DNA of 64,000 bases from assembly GCA_036346275.1 (NCBI GenBank), contig CM070719.1, positions 29,778,093 to 29,842,092 of the forward strand, in the 5' to 3' direction. The stretch's first letter is position 1. Each line of letters begins with the position of its first letter. A model generated the notes under the pieces. The model did no database searches. It was given only the letters and a program-made list of their open reading frames with translations, and was not told the origin of the DNA. The stretch is from Otatea glauca. Lineage: Eukaryota > Streptophyta > Magnoliopsida > Poales > Poaceae. Of the stretch, positions 23,833 to 35,312 are shown one piece after another. A program made the position numbers and the translations under genes.

Positions 23833-26149
23833 GGGTACCTAAAATAAAAACAACACAAAACAAGCGTGAGTTCATACAACTCAGCAAAGTGTATCATACT
23901 ATTACAATTAACTTAAAGCAAGAGATTAAACAAATTCAATATGGTAAGGCCTTTGCACATAAGAACAACATCATAACTTAACATTATTTACTCTTTAACC
24001 AAGCAATGCACATGCATGCTCATAATGCACATTTTCATAGCAAATACCGGTATTTCTGGGTGCTCACCCGTCGGTGTGCACCCTCTCATTCCCATCCAGC
24101 CCGTGGAGGGGCCTAACGAGGTAGGATTTTCATGTATCACTACGTGTGAGACATAGAGGCACATTCGGGACACCTCTTCTCTTATGAATGCACAAATGCA
24201 AATAAAATGAATTAAATTGTAAATTGCATTCTCATGCAACATTCTTATCACCATACATAAACATAAGCATTTGCATAATCTTAAATGCATAAACTTAACA
24301 TTTGTATCCTCTTAACCATAGTCACCATCCTAAGCATAATCATACTCATAATCATCAATATAATTAAAATCACAAAGCAAAGCAAGCCACAAATTCTTCT
24401 AGCATTCATTCTACATGATACACTTGCCTCTACCCACGAGGAGCGGAGTGGTTCGACGATGAGGCAAATCCCTATGTTAGGATGTGTTTGGTTGGGTGAA
24501 CGAGGATGAACGGGATGGGATGATACATAATAGATTTTGATATATGTGTTTGGTTGAGTGTATGGAACCATCTTGTACAGGACAAAGGGTACACATTCTT
24601 GAAATATTCTTCAAATATGTTGTACCATCCCGTACCTCCAAATTGGTTGAACCATCCTGTACCATTCCATACCACTAGTGATAAAGTTTACTATACTAAC
24701 CTCATACATCCAACCAAACATTATCTTGTACCATTCCGTACCATTCCATCCAAGCAACCAAACAAAATCATGTATCATTCCATCCATCCTGTATCATCTC
24801 ATCCCGTTCATCCTTGTTCACCCAACCAAACGCACCATTAATCTACCTGAAATAATATTCGCATGCATTCACACACCAACACTCACCACTAAAATTCAGC
24901 ATCAGACAAAAAAAATAGGACAACTATGTTTAAACAGTCCTAACTTCTAGCAAAATATTCCAAATTCAGTAAATGATTACATTCTTTTGAAATCTAGAGG
25001 ACATTTCCTAGCTTTCTTTAATTATCAAAATAATTCAATTTAGCTTCTAGCTAACCATGCACAACCCAAACTTAAAATTACTGAAAATCTGTAACAATCC
25101 TGGATAGCATTCACTAAAACAATCATAACTCTTAAACTAATGAACCAAAAATTGTGTTCTTGAGCTTTATTTAACCACATACTACTAGCTACAATTTCTT
25201 CTACTACAAAACTCATAGGAGATGCCCCTAAATAGCTTCAATCATCTCAAAACCGAAGCAACTACAAATCCATGAAAATTCTGAACAACAGAAAATGTTA
25301 CTCTGAGCAGCAGGTACTAAAACAAGCATAACTTTTAAATGGCTGAACCAAAATTCATGATTTTGGTTTCTAATTAACCGTGAGACAACTATCTACAATT
25401 CTCCTACAGTCGGACTACCAGGAAGTGGCTCTAGAATAACCAAAACAGCACGGAACCGAAACTGCTGACAACAGCAGCAAGATCTGGATAACAGTCACAA
25501 AAATACCCATATCTTCTAAATGGCTGAACCAAAAATCGAGTTCTTGTAATCTAAATAAACATGAGAGAAAGATATACAACTAATTCTACAGTCAACCTTT
25601 CTGGAAATGGCTCTAGATAATCCAAAACCAGCTCAAACAAACCTGGTCTGCATAACTAGAAAATTCAGAACTTCTCCCCAAACCCTAGAACCACCATTTC
25701 CCTCCAAAACCCCCAAATCCATTAACCCTAGAGCACCCAAACCAGCAAAACTCCCCCTAAGAACAGCATGCACACCCCCAAAACCTAAAAATCCTTACCT
25801 CCACTTACCCACATGGAGGAACAAGGAGAGGAGGAGGAGGAGCTACAGCTTGGGGAGGGAGGAAAGGAGGATTCGGCTGGGAGGACGCAACTTACTGCCC
25901 CTAGCTTGAGGAGGGAGAAGGGGGGAGAGGAGAGGAGAGGAAGCGGCTCCTGCAGGTTCGGCCAAGGGGAGAGGGAGGAGAAAAAGAGAAAAAAAGAAGG
26001 GGATTAGGGGGGAGGAAAAATTAGGTGGGGGGAATAGGAAATTCCCACCTCCACTAGCCTAAAAAAAATCCAATTCGCACAGCTCAAGGATAGGATCACT
26101 CCCTAACTGAATTTTCCTTAAACTGGAAAAAAACATCTGCGATGCTACA
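23833..26149 (-). repeat. Old gypsy LTR remnant that hosts element 1
   Basis: On the minus strand it starts TGTAGCATCGCAG at 26149, passes a GC-rich purine/pyrimidine zone (25800-26000) and several repeats of a motif around TTGGTTCA...AGTTATG. Near 23833-23900 it has the typical late-LTR text GAGTTGTATGAACTCACGC and a TTTAGGTACCC. Element 1 adjoins GGTACC directly, so it probably inserted here; the rest of this LTR would lie left of element 1, outside the window. Open frames in it, such as the Glu-rich one at 25813-26007, are low-complexity sequence and not genes. Confidence 0.6.
24480..24837. mobile_element. Tourist-like MITE
   Basis: A 358-bp element with imperfect TIRs of nearly 50 bp; the left begins GGATGTGTTTGGTTGGGTGA and the right reverse complement TGGTGCGTTTGGTTGGGTGA. 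It is flanked by TTA on both sides (24477-24479, 24838-24840), the PIF/Harbinger duplication. There is no coding capacity. It lies inside the old gypsy LTR. Confidence 0.88.
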
Positions 26150-26256
26150 GTTAACTTCATCTAACATGATATTTAACTACATATGTCCTTCTCATTTTCA
26201 ATTCCACAGTTGAAGTTTGTATCACTGTCTTACATACTTGTTGTATTTCTTTATAG

Positions 26257-26882
26257 CTGCATTTTCCAATTTGCCATCAGTCACATTGTTTCTTGTTCTA
26301 TGTCAACATGCAAGATAAACAGTTTTCTTTCCTAGATTCATATTACTCTCAAGATGATGAATATCAAGTCTCTTGCAGGAATATTCTTGTAAGTAATTTC
26401 CTTTTGCTATTATTTTGTTAGCTATGTATCTTTATTTTTTATAATATTATTTGAATATTTTTTGTCAATTTTAGGTCGACACTTTCAAGGAATTATTTGT
26501 AATGTTTGTTGATGCTAATTACAATTTTGACAAATTCAAAGTTGTGTACCCTATAGTTCCAAAGCAACATAACAAGTAATATTTTTTCTTTTATCTTTTC
26601 CTTTCATGTTTTTGATTATAAAATAAACAATTTGGTTCTTACTATTTGACAATTTTTTTTCAGAAATGATTGTGGTATTTTTGTTATGAAGTTTATGGAA
26701 CTTGGAATCCACGAGTGTTTCTAACTCGTGTATTTTCTCGAGTTGATTTCTATGGAGAGGTTAGCAAATTTTTATTTTTTGTTGTCATTTTGTAATTTTA
26801 TTTGTAGTTTACCATCTTATGATTTATTTCTATATATTATGAATCGTTCTAGGGCAATGCTCTTTACGCTGAACAACATTGA
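26257..26882 (+). pseudogene. ULP1-like cysteine protease gene of a Mutator-type element (5' truncated)
   Basis: Four exons can be read: 26257-26388, 26475-26575, 26664-26759 and about 26852-26882, with GT-AG introns between them. The first has the His region (H-Q-S-H-C, where H-W is usual) and FSFLDSYY with the Asp. The third carries NDCGIFVMKFMEL with the catalytic Cys, giving the His-Asp-Cys order of C48 peptidases. A one-base loss near 26703 shifts the frame before W-N-P-R-V-F. The last exon ends ALYAEQH and a stop. Upstream exons are missing because the gypsy LTR ends at 26149. Such domains occur in Mutator-like elements (the Kaonashi type). The gene converges with the FAR1-type gene next to it. 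Confidence 0.72.
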
Positions 26883-27390
26883 AGAATCTTTCTGCTGGTT
26901 TAGTGTTGTTTAGGTTTTCACTAGGATATTCATCTTCTTGTTGTTGTTTAGGTTTTCACTAGGATATTCATCTTAGTATTGTTTTCATTTTGACTGCTAC
27001 AATTGTAATTACTACCATTGTGTATATCAAAGAAGTCTGTATGAACTGCTGGCTATAATGACATAATACTTTACCTGTTATCTTTCTTCTTTGTAATACA
27101 TACGTCAGATTAGTGCTACTTTGTTGAACTATTTCATTCATATACTCATAAGTATATCAAAGCATAATTGCCAAGATTACATTACTATGACATCTTGCAT
27201 AGAGAAAATTGTCTTGATTTAACTTTCTTGTCTTTCATTTATGATTGCTGTCTTGTGAAATTCATCTTTCCTTGCTGATTATTGTCTTTCCAAATTCTTC
27301 TTTCCTTTTTGATTGATGCCTTCTGAAATTATTTATCTTCTAAATCTTCTTGTATTTCACCTTTCTTCATGCTTGATCTGGAGCCTACAT
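26883..27390. other. Spacer between convergent ULP1 and FAR1 genes
   Basis: AT-rich sequence with shared 3' ends of both genes. It includes a short direct duplication of GTTTAGGTTTTCACTAGGAT at about 26908 and 26946, 38 bp apart. No other feature is seen. Confidence 0.5.
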
Positions 27391-30300
27391 TCATTGTAAA
27401 TGAATTCTCTTTAGTTTATGAAATATTTTATTTGCAGTATTTGAATTTTTTTTTGTTGTAGATTGTACCTTGTTTTTCTTTCTCTTCTTCTTTGGCAAAT
27501 CAAAATGAAGATTTTTGAATGGGCACCTTGCAATGTTGTGATCTTTTGATCCACAATGTCTATAGTGATATGTTGTCTTTTGTTTTGTTCTCTCAGAAAT
27601 TGATTTTATCCTTGGTCTTCCTTTAGTAGCTGATATTTCTGGGTCTTGCAAATTGATGTTCATATGCATTTCACTACTCTGCTCAGCTTCTTCATTCTGA
27701 TTTGTATGTGTACTACTCTGAGATTGTGATGGTTGCTGTCTTTGTTGCTGCACAATAGTTGCTTGTAGTTTCTTTTCTATTTTATCAACCTCTTGCATGA
27801 AGTCATACCTCTCTTTTGATTTTGCTGCTTTTGAAGCCAGACCAGCAAATCGTCTTGACAACACATTAAATCTCAATGTTGTCTCTTCAGCAGGTCCATT
27901 TACTTTTTGCTCTTTACTGAACTTTTTATCCTTCTTTCGCCACCTATCAATGATATATTTTTCTGGTATTTTCTCAATGTTCAGGTTTATCATCACCTTT
28001 AGAATGTGGGAGCACAAGATTCCATTCTTTTGGAATTTTGCACATATGCAGGTAAACTCCTGTCCTTGTAAGTCTGTGATGACAATATACTTTCTTGCTA
28101 TGTATTCTTTTTTTGTATTACTGAGTGACTGAAACACTTCATATGTAGTTCTTGGATCCTTTTCAAGTACCTGATACCTAGTTGTATCCTTTAGCTACTT
28201 TTGAAACTTGTGGAAGATCTTTTTGTTGTATGATTCTACTGCTTGCTCTTCAAAGTAATATTTAAACCACAATTTCTTTGGTCTTTTTATTCTTGCTTCA
28301 TGATCATCTTTTCTATTCTGTAGTGTATATTGTATCCATCATTCTTTCATACTCTTTCAAGAAATTAGTTATGCTACCTTGTGCACTTACATTTCTTTTG
28401 AATCTTGCATTTGTGCCTCAGATCTTGTTGTGCTCTAAATAAATGGACAGAAGTGCTGCTTGAAGTATACAGGTATGAACCTTTCTCTTGTATCCCACAT
28501 TTTTTAGAAGTATTTCATGTTATGGACCTCGTAGTTTTGAATCATTTGCTGCCATAATTCTTTAAACTCTTCTGTTGTGAGTGAGTTATTTATGATATCT
28601 TCAAACTCTTCATACAATCCTTTTTTTGCACGAAATGTTGGTCTAGCTTTCTCATTTGCTTTTTTTCTTTATATGGAACAAGCAATTCTTGTGTTTTGTT
28701 TTTGGAAATATGTAAGCTATTGCTGATTTCTTAGCTCCATTCTGATCTATTATTATTTTCTTTGGATGTTTTTCTCCCATAGCTGTTAGAAAAGTTGAGA
28801 AAACCCACTTGAATGTTTCTGTCGTCTCATTCACTAAGAATGCACATCCAAAAATACATGTATTTCCATGTCCAGTAATTCCAACAAATGGTGCAAAGGG
28901 CAGATTATAGCGGTTTGTTAGGTATGTTGTGTCAAAACTGAGACAATCTCCATAACTTCTATAGTAATCTTTTGATCTTGAATCTGTCCAAAATAAACTG
29001 TTTACTTTGTTGTTCTCATCTAAGTCAAATGAGTAGAAAAACCCAGGATCCTCTAATTTCTTATTGCAAAAGTATTGTAACACTTGCATCATGTCATTTA
29101 GTGTTGTTTCTCTATTCATTGCTGATCTGACATTGCTTACATCTTTCTTTGTGTATGGTAATGCTGTAATTCCACCCCTGAGTAAAGATAGGACATCAAT
29201 CATTCCTCTTGTTGGTATGTTAGCCTCTTTCAGTGTTCTTATAATTGCCTTTTCTTCATCTAACATGTATTTGTGTGATCGATAAAATCGTGTCTCTGAG
29301 TTTGGACTAAATTCATGATTGTGATTCAAATCCATCCTTGAAATCTTCCATATACCATCATTCTTTGTGACAACAATTACACACTGACAATTTGTTCTCA
29401 CCAATATGTTTGTTTCTCTGTCTTGGCATTGTTGGTTGTTTTCTGTGTCTTCTATTAATTTTCCAAACCTATTGCATTTGAATGTTACCCTTGTAACCTC
29501 ATGATTTCTCTTTTTGCTTGTTGTAAGATAATTGTGTGCTATTACAACTGCAAAGCCTCTGAGTAGTGCATAGAAGCTGAAGAAATCATGAGCTTCTTTC
29601 CATGTCTTGAACTGCATACCAATCTCTGGAACATGCTTCTTTTCTATTTCATTTTCTTTGTATTGTCTTCCTTCAATCTCTAAGAACAATTCGATGTCTT
29701 CTTCTGTAATTACATCTTTTGTGTGTGCTTCACTGTTCGCTGTATTATCATCAGATGTTTTGGAATAGCATTGTTCTTCCTCATTGCTTCTTCTTGTTGT
29801 TTCATCAGTTTGTGCTGAGCTTGCTTCTATATTTGACCCATCTTTTTCTTGTCTATCTTGCAAGTTTTGCTTCATAATGAGTGCTGAAAAAACTAGTTTC
29901 TTGTATTTTGTGTGCTATATTTAAGTATGTAAGTTGATATGTTACCTCATTGTTTCTAAACATGTCAAGGGTCCAATGGTTTTCGTCATCGTCCTGCTGC
30001 ATTATGACTTCGAAATGATCTAGGTTCTCCCTCAGTGCACCAGTATGTATATATTATTATTCATATTGAATTTTTGTAAAAACATATCAGAAGTAACATT
30101 TTAGTTATTAAATTTTTTTGTAATTTGAATGTTAAGTTTCTGTAACATTGTTAAAATATAATATAATAACTGATATTCTTACCTTATTATCCAAGCATGT
30201 ATTTTGATAAACTGTCTTTTGTGTGATATCTTCAGCAGTCCTACTAGTTGTCATAATCATTGAGTTTTGATTAAAAAAACATACTAGTTAGTATTTCTCA

Positions 30301-30910
30301 AAATGTTAATTGTCCCTTCAAAGTGTATAATACTTTTCTTACCTCAAAACATGCAGAAGCATTTAACAGTGAAGTATGCGAATTCATTTCCACCTGCCAA
30401 AGAAAAATTCAATTTAATCATTAATGTATAATGAAAACAACTCTTGACAACCTCTTTTGTTGCTCTTACCTCGTATTTTGATAAGTTTGGATCTTTGTAG
30501 TTTATTATGTCATTCATAAGAGATGTATAACTAATTGCTTCTGCCTGCAAGTCAATGAGAATTACATTATTATTTTCAAGATTAAATATGGTGTTGTAAG
30601 TGAAAGTTTATTTTCTTTATATAACTTCATTCAGTTTAAAGTATACCTCATAATTTTCCCATATGTTATGCAAAGTAGATGATGTCTCTAGAAATTGATC
30701 TGAGTAGTTCAATACATTTCCATCATTAATCATCATTGTCCATTGGTCATTTAAATTTGTATTATCATTCATAGTTTTTGCTTTATCTGTGACCTGTAGT
30801 ACAATATTTGTTCAACATTTAATATATACAAATGAAATTCTGCTCTTGTGTAGCTCAAATTAACATACCTTGTTGTCATTGTTTGTATAGTAGAACTCAT
30901 TCTTCTCCAT
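27391..30910 (-). pseudogene. FAR1-type MULE transposase gene, multi-exon, broken
   Basis: On the minus strand a start at 30910 (MEKNEFYY) opens four short exons, 30910-30869, 30793-30647, 30544-30470 and 30393-30343, all in phase 0 with clean GT-AG introns. Two further exon-like pieces end at GT sites near 30183 and 29945, but their acceptors look damaged. The main block 28652-29875 has an acidic N-terminus, a FAR1 DNA-binding domain (QFKTWKEAHDFF...C...C...HNHE) and the MULE transposase start (DCLSFDTTY; the second Asp in IIIDQN). An extra A in a poly-A run shifts the frame at 28652, and stops follow to 28137. The last block 27391-28137 has a SWIM finger (CICAKF...LCSH) and a basic tail with a C-x2-C-like knuckle. 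It is inactive as it stands. Confidence 0.8.
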
Positions 30911-31905
30911 TAATTGGAAGCCTGATATGCAACACAAATTTTAATCATGAAGATGTATATGCAGCACTAGGATAAAATCATTAATTGAAATACTAATTCT
31001 GTTATCTTTTCATTCTTTTATTTTAAGGGTTTATCAAAGTTGCTAATTAAATTATGAAGATGCCTATGCATGAATGATTCTCAGAGTACCATGTTTTGCA
31101 GATTTTGCATAGTAGATATCATTCATCTGCATTGTTTGGAAGTCTGATATGGAACTCAAATTTTAGCCATGAAGATGCATCTGCAGCACTAGGTTAAAAA
31201 CAATAATTGAAATACCAATTCTGTTATCTTTTTCATTCTTTTAGTTTTATCATCACCTTCAGAATGTTGTATTTTCTCAATGTTCAGATTTATCATCACA
31301 TTCAAAATGTGGGAGCACATGATTCCATCCTTTTGGAATTTTGCACATATGCAAGTAAACTCCTGTCCTTGTAAATTTGTGATGACTATATACCTTCTTG
31401 CTCTGTATTCTTTTTTTGTATTACTGAGTGACTGAAACACTTCATATGTAGTTCTTGTAAATCCAAGAAGTACTTTTTAATCAGTTGTTTTGAAAGTCCA
31501 ACATGCCTAGTAGAACTCATTTTCTTTTTCTTCTACATTGTTTGGAAGCCTAATATGCAACACAAATTTTAATCGTGAAGATGCTTATGCAGCACGAGCT
31601 TAAAAGCATTAATTGAAATATTGTTTCTGTTATCTTTTTCATTATTTTCTTTTAGGGTTCATCAGTGTTGCTAATTATATGAAAAAGATGCATATGCATG
31701 AATGATACCAAGAGAACAATGTTCTGCGGATTTGGCATAGCAGGTCTTTTCCTATAGATGCTTATGCAGTACTGGCATAAAAGAAGTAATTGAAATACTG
31801 ATTCTGTTTTATTTTTCATTCTTTTCTCTAAGGGTTCTTGGCTAATTACATCGTGAACATGTATATGAATGAATGATTAAGAAAATCATGTTCTGCAGAT
31901 TTTGC
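30880..31905. repeat. Imperfect tandem array upstream of the FAR1-type gene
   Basis: Units carry GGAAGCCTGATATGCAACAC, a stretch with AATTTTAATCATGAAGATG, TATGCAGCACTAG, AATTGAAATACT, then TCATTCTTTT and GGGTT...GCTAATTA. Copies start near 30916, 31137, 31542 and 31755 (the last lacks the beginning). Spacing is about 220 bp, except where the duplicated SWIM exon sits between copies two and three. The first copy runs into exon 1 of the transposase gene (TAGTAGAACTCATTCTTCTCC), and 31510-31545 repeats that exon's sequence. Confidence 0.75.
31189..31456 (-). pseudogene. Duplicated SWIM-finger exon fragment of the FAR1-type gene
   Basis: 31270-31456 matches 27970-28155 nearly base for base. Both encode MFQSLSNTKKEY, then QGQEFTCICAKFQK and CSHIL-x-VMINLNIEKI. 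This second copy lies upstream of the gene's start codon and on the same strand, embedded in the tandem array. It lacks the rest of the C-terminal block. It is a partial internal duplication of the transposon and is not expected to act alone. Confidence 0.85.
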
Positions 31906-32560
31906 AGTCAGATCTACAGATGGGATTGTATAATGTTGATCTACCAGAAGAAGATCATGATGAGAGAAGCACTCTAGAAGATCATCTAGCACATAACATG
32001 AGTAAAAGAAAAAGTTTCAAGTTTGGAACCCTACCTTCTGATTCTTCCTTTCTGTTCATCTGCACCCTTTCTTCTTCTCCTCATCCTTCCATCTTCTTTG
32101 TTTCTTTTTGTGATTATTTTCACGAAATCCTTCTACCTCTTTCGTTTGTTCTTAACTTCGTGACCAAGTTCTCTTTTTTTTTACTTGCTAGTAAAGTTTT
32201 GATTAATAGCCTAACAGAGTAATAGCTGAGCCCATTCAATTGTTGAAACGGTGTGGGTAAAACCTTGAAAGCCCAGCAGCCTAGTAAGGCCCGAATGAGA
32301 GGCGAAACATGCTAACAACAAAGACAAAACGGATCGGATAGAATAACAGGCCTAAAGACAAAGACAAAACAGGCTAAAACTGAGGAGGAGCAGAAAACGG
32401 GCTGGAGAGAATAACAGCCCATTAATTGGACCCGCTAAGATTTAGTGGACCCATTAAGGTGAGGACCAGACTCTAATGCGAAAATTTGACTGTTTGGCCC
32501 AAAAAAACAGTCAAATGATATGTAGATGCACCCAAAAAAAATAGAGACAAAAAAATGGTT
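31902..32560. other. Presumed outer flank of the Mutator-type element
   Basis: A plus-strand frame (31902-32222) starting MQSDLQMGLYNVDLPEEDHD lies directly after the array; I do not recognise it and its C-terminus is hydrophobic low complexity. 32223-32560 is GGCCCA-rich (AGCCCAGCAG, GGCCCGAATG, CAGCCCATTA), a pattern common at plant promoters and transposon ends. The terminal inverted repeat and 9-bp duplication expected for a MULE were not found. An 11-bp inverted repeat (TTTGACTGTTT and AAACAGTCAAA) is at about 32487-32516. Confidence 0.35.
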
Positions 32561-34227
32561 GCTGACATCAGCGCGCACAATAATTCAGTTTTCTTTTTAG
32601 TAAAAATAAATCCAAAAATCAGGGTTTATCTTTTTATTGTTTTTAAAACTTTCGGGAGCCTGTTTTCGCCCATTCGAACTCCGTTTGGCTCTATTTTTCT
32701 TTATAAATTCATCTAAAATTTTAAATTTTACTTTGGTGCTTGTTTGGTATTTTATTTGATTTTATTTGAATTATATTTGAATTTAGTTGTTTTTCGCGAA
32801 TAGATTATGGAGAGCCGGACGAGTTTGCGGCCAACGATCTCAAGCATCAACCCCAAGGCAAGTTACAGATCCTTGAACATTTTGATCCCAATTTTTAAAT
32901 TATATTTTGAATTTAAATTATTGCATGCATAATTTTAGCATCATAAATTCAGTCCCAGTTTTAATTAAAGTAGCTAATCTCCGAATTGATCAAAACCACC
33001 TTGGAAATTGATTACCTTATTCCGTTGTAACCCTAAGATATATATAAAATGTTAAAATGATTAGAAATATGCTTAGAACTGAAATTAGGACCTTTTGGGG
33101 ATTTAAGCTAAATAAATTTCTATTCAAAAGGTTTCATCATTTGTATGTGATTCTATTGTATCAAGTTAAAAATTAAAAATGTGGTTTGGACTAGGTGAGA
33201 ATGGTTGACTGGTAGGTGCGTAAGGCACGAAGGTTGTGGAAAGCTCACCTAGTCAATTAAGGACCGGTCTGTGTTGCGCTGAATGCAAAGCCTTACCGTA
33301 CTACCACAAGTTTGGAATGGGATGAACCTGGCTACCTGTATTGCGACATACCATGGACAGTCGTGCCATTAGGTTAAAAGTGGTAGTGGGTGTAAGGCTG
33401 TCACTCGACGCAAGAGGGGGCTTCTGGACTGGGCGGTTTTAACTCTACCAGCGGTGGAAACTTAGCAGGCATGACTACGTGGATGGAGCTTTATAGGGGC
33501 CTTGTCAAGATTCTCTCTGCCGACACACCGAAGGAAGTGTGTATTTGGGTAAAAGGGGATAATCAAGTCTTGTGGGTAAAGTTGTACAACCTCTGCAGAG
33601 TGTAAAACTAATCGATTAACTCCGTCCGCGGTCATGGGCATGCCGAGCAAGCCTTTCACGGACTAGATTTTAATGTTTTCAAAAATGACTTAAAAAAGGT
33701 GTTTTTGGATGGAGTGATTCCATTGACTAGGAAAAGTTGAGTTAACTCCAGGAGGGATTCCTGTGCTAAAATTTGTTAAAAGGGTATCTTTCCTAAAATT
33801 ATGCCTTTGAAAAATACTATAATATTGAAACAACTTGCTACTTTACACTAAACTCAACCATATAACCTTCTTTTGTATCCATTATAATAATACTGAATTT
33901 ACTGTATGACTTGTAGAGTACTTTTGTACTCACCCTTTCTTACTCTATCTTTTTAGAGGAGTATCTCTACGATGGTGAGGATCAAGATAACTAGGCCGCT
34001 GCCCCAGTTGATTGCCTGTAGCGAATCTATTGGGTTCTACTACTGGTTTTATTCTACTTCCGCTGTAATTTTTTATTTGGCCTACGTGCCATAATTATTG
34101 TAAACTCTGATTATTAATAAAATGCGTTGGATATGTTGTGATAACATTTCTACTGTGTATACTAGCTTTTTCTAGACTAGTACAGGATACACAAAGGTTT
34201 TCAGAAGTGTTTTTTCGGGGTCCGTCA
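32560..34227 (+). repeat. Gypsy LTR, plus orientation, degraded (left end approximate)
   Basis: The right end is well defined: TTTCGGGGTCCGTCA directly before a primer-binding site. Inside are a TATA-like TATATATAAAATG near 33040, a long U3/R zone, TGTACTCACCC near 33930 and a poly-A-signal-like AATAAAATGCG near 34115. It shares the motif CCTCTGCAGAGTGTAAAACT (33592) in inverse orientation with the LTRs of elements 1 and 2. The left end is uncertain; I place it near the change from GGCCCA-rich sequence. Confidence 0.6.
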
Positions 34228-34231
34228 GCGA

Positions 34232-34244
34232 TGGTATCAGAGCC
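34232..34244 (+). promoter_or_regulatory. Primer-binding site of the degraded gypsy element
   Basis: TGGTATCAGAGCC lies four bases inside the LTR end, matching initiator tRNA-Met. Only a few hundred bases of leader follow; no gag is seen, so the element is truncated after its 5' leader. Confidence 0.85.
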
Positions 34245-35309
34245 ATATCGACTGTAGAAGTGGCCTTAGTTAGAATGTTTAAACCTTAAGGATTTATTTT
34301 GAAATAACAAGTATTTCAAAAAAGTTATACTCTCATCTTGTTCTATCTTGTCCTTACCTCTAAATCCTTCTTTTTTAAAAAAAAAGAAAGAGTTGTATCT
34401 ATATCTTTCCCACTTTTCAAATGATTAGATGGTGAGATAAAGCATCAAGCAAAGCAATGGATGGAAGTGTATTAAAGCATCAAGCATAAAGCAACGAATC
34501 TCCCAAAACGAATCCAGACACATTTGCATGCACCCCACTGTGCCACCAGGTTGCGCTCAGGTTAGATCCATCACTTTCGTGCTAGCAATCGATGCACTGT
34601 GAGCACGAAAGTGATGCAAATTTCGATTGCAGGTTTATACTCCGGTGGAATCGCTGAGATCGAAGGAGTAGAGGAAAAGAAAGGGGTCGATTGAGCATAA
34701 GGATTCACTGGTAAACGCTTCCCCTATCTTGTTGATTCTCATTTGACTTGTTTCAAACACAGTTTCTTTTTTTGTTTCCTTTCTGTTAGAAAGAAAAAAT
34801 TGCGTGCAAATTTAACACGCTCGAATTTATTGAGAAATTATGATTCGATTCCTTGTTGTGTGAATGAAAAAGTTTGTGTAATTTAACATGCTCGAATGCA
34901 CATGCTGCAGGTTACTGCTTCGACGTTACATGATACCGCTGGAGCAAATTCCTGTGATCATGACTCCGAGGCGACAGCGACAACAGAACCAACGGCAACA
35001 ACGACTGAAGTTAGCGCTTGACTGTGTTCCCTTTGGTCCTGTTCATTTGTTTTGCATATGGATTGTCAAAGAAATCAAATGGCTTGTTTGAGATTTGTGT
35101 TCATAAATATTACGAGATGTTACACTAGGCCCAATTCCATCATGCCACCTCCAATGGAGTCGTTGTTGCCGCCCCTTCTCTCAGGTCCGATTTTGCTCCT
35201 CTGTCCGCTTACCAAATCAGAACTTGAAATCAAAACCCTAAGGGCCGTATTCATTCACAGTTATCATATAGGTTGTACTTAGCAATTTAGGTTATTTTTT
35301 TGGATTTAT
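34245..35309. other. Unassigned stretch with a 15-bp hairpin
   Basis: The first part, to about 34500, is probably gypsy leader (repeats of AAAGCATCAAGCA). The rest shows no recognised protein. A perfect 15-bp inverted repeat stands at 34569-34616. AATTTAACACGCTCGAAT near 34810 recurs with one change near 34878. A 67-codon plus-strand frame at 34888 is Arg/Gln-rich and unrecognised, and I do not call it a gene. Confidence 0.4.
34569..34616. repeat. Perfect inverted repeat, 15-bp stem
   Basis: The left arm CATCACTTTCGTGCT (34569-34583) and right arm AGCACGAAAGTGATG (34602-34616) are exact complements around an 18-nt loop. No poly-T follows, so it is not a clear terminator. Confidence 0.9.
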
Positions 35310-35312
35310 TTA

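Noticed and set aside
24281..24950. Several frames rich in His, Pro and Ile over 24281-24950
   Set aside because: They translate the MITE and flanking LTR sequence, including its inverted repeats.
25607..26007. Plus-strand frames, one Glu-rich
   Set aside because: They are the purine-rich zone of an old gypsy LTR read in antisense, with no family pattern.
34232..34244. Possible tRNA-related sequence
   Set aside because: It is the complement of the tRNA-iMet 3' end used as a primer site, not a tRNA gene. The same holds at 7866, 16891, 39191 and 60853.
34888..35091. 67-codon plus-strand frame
   Set aside because: No recognisable motif, no splice or promoter context; too short to support.
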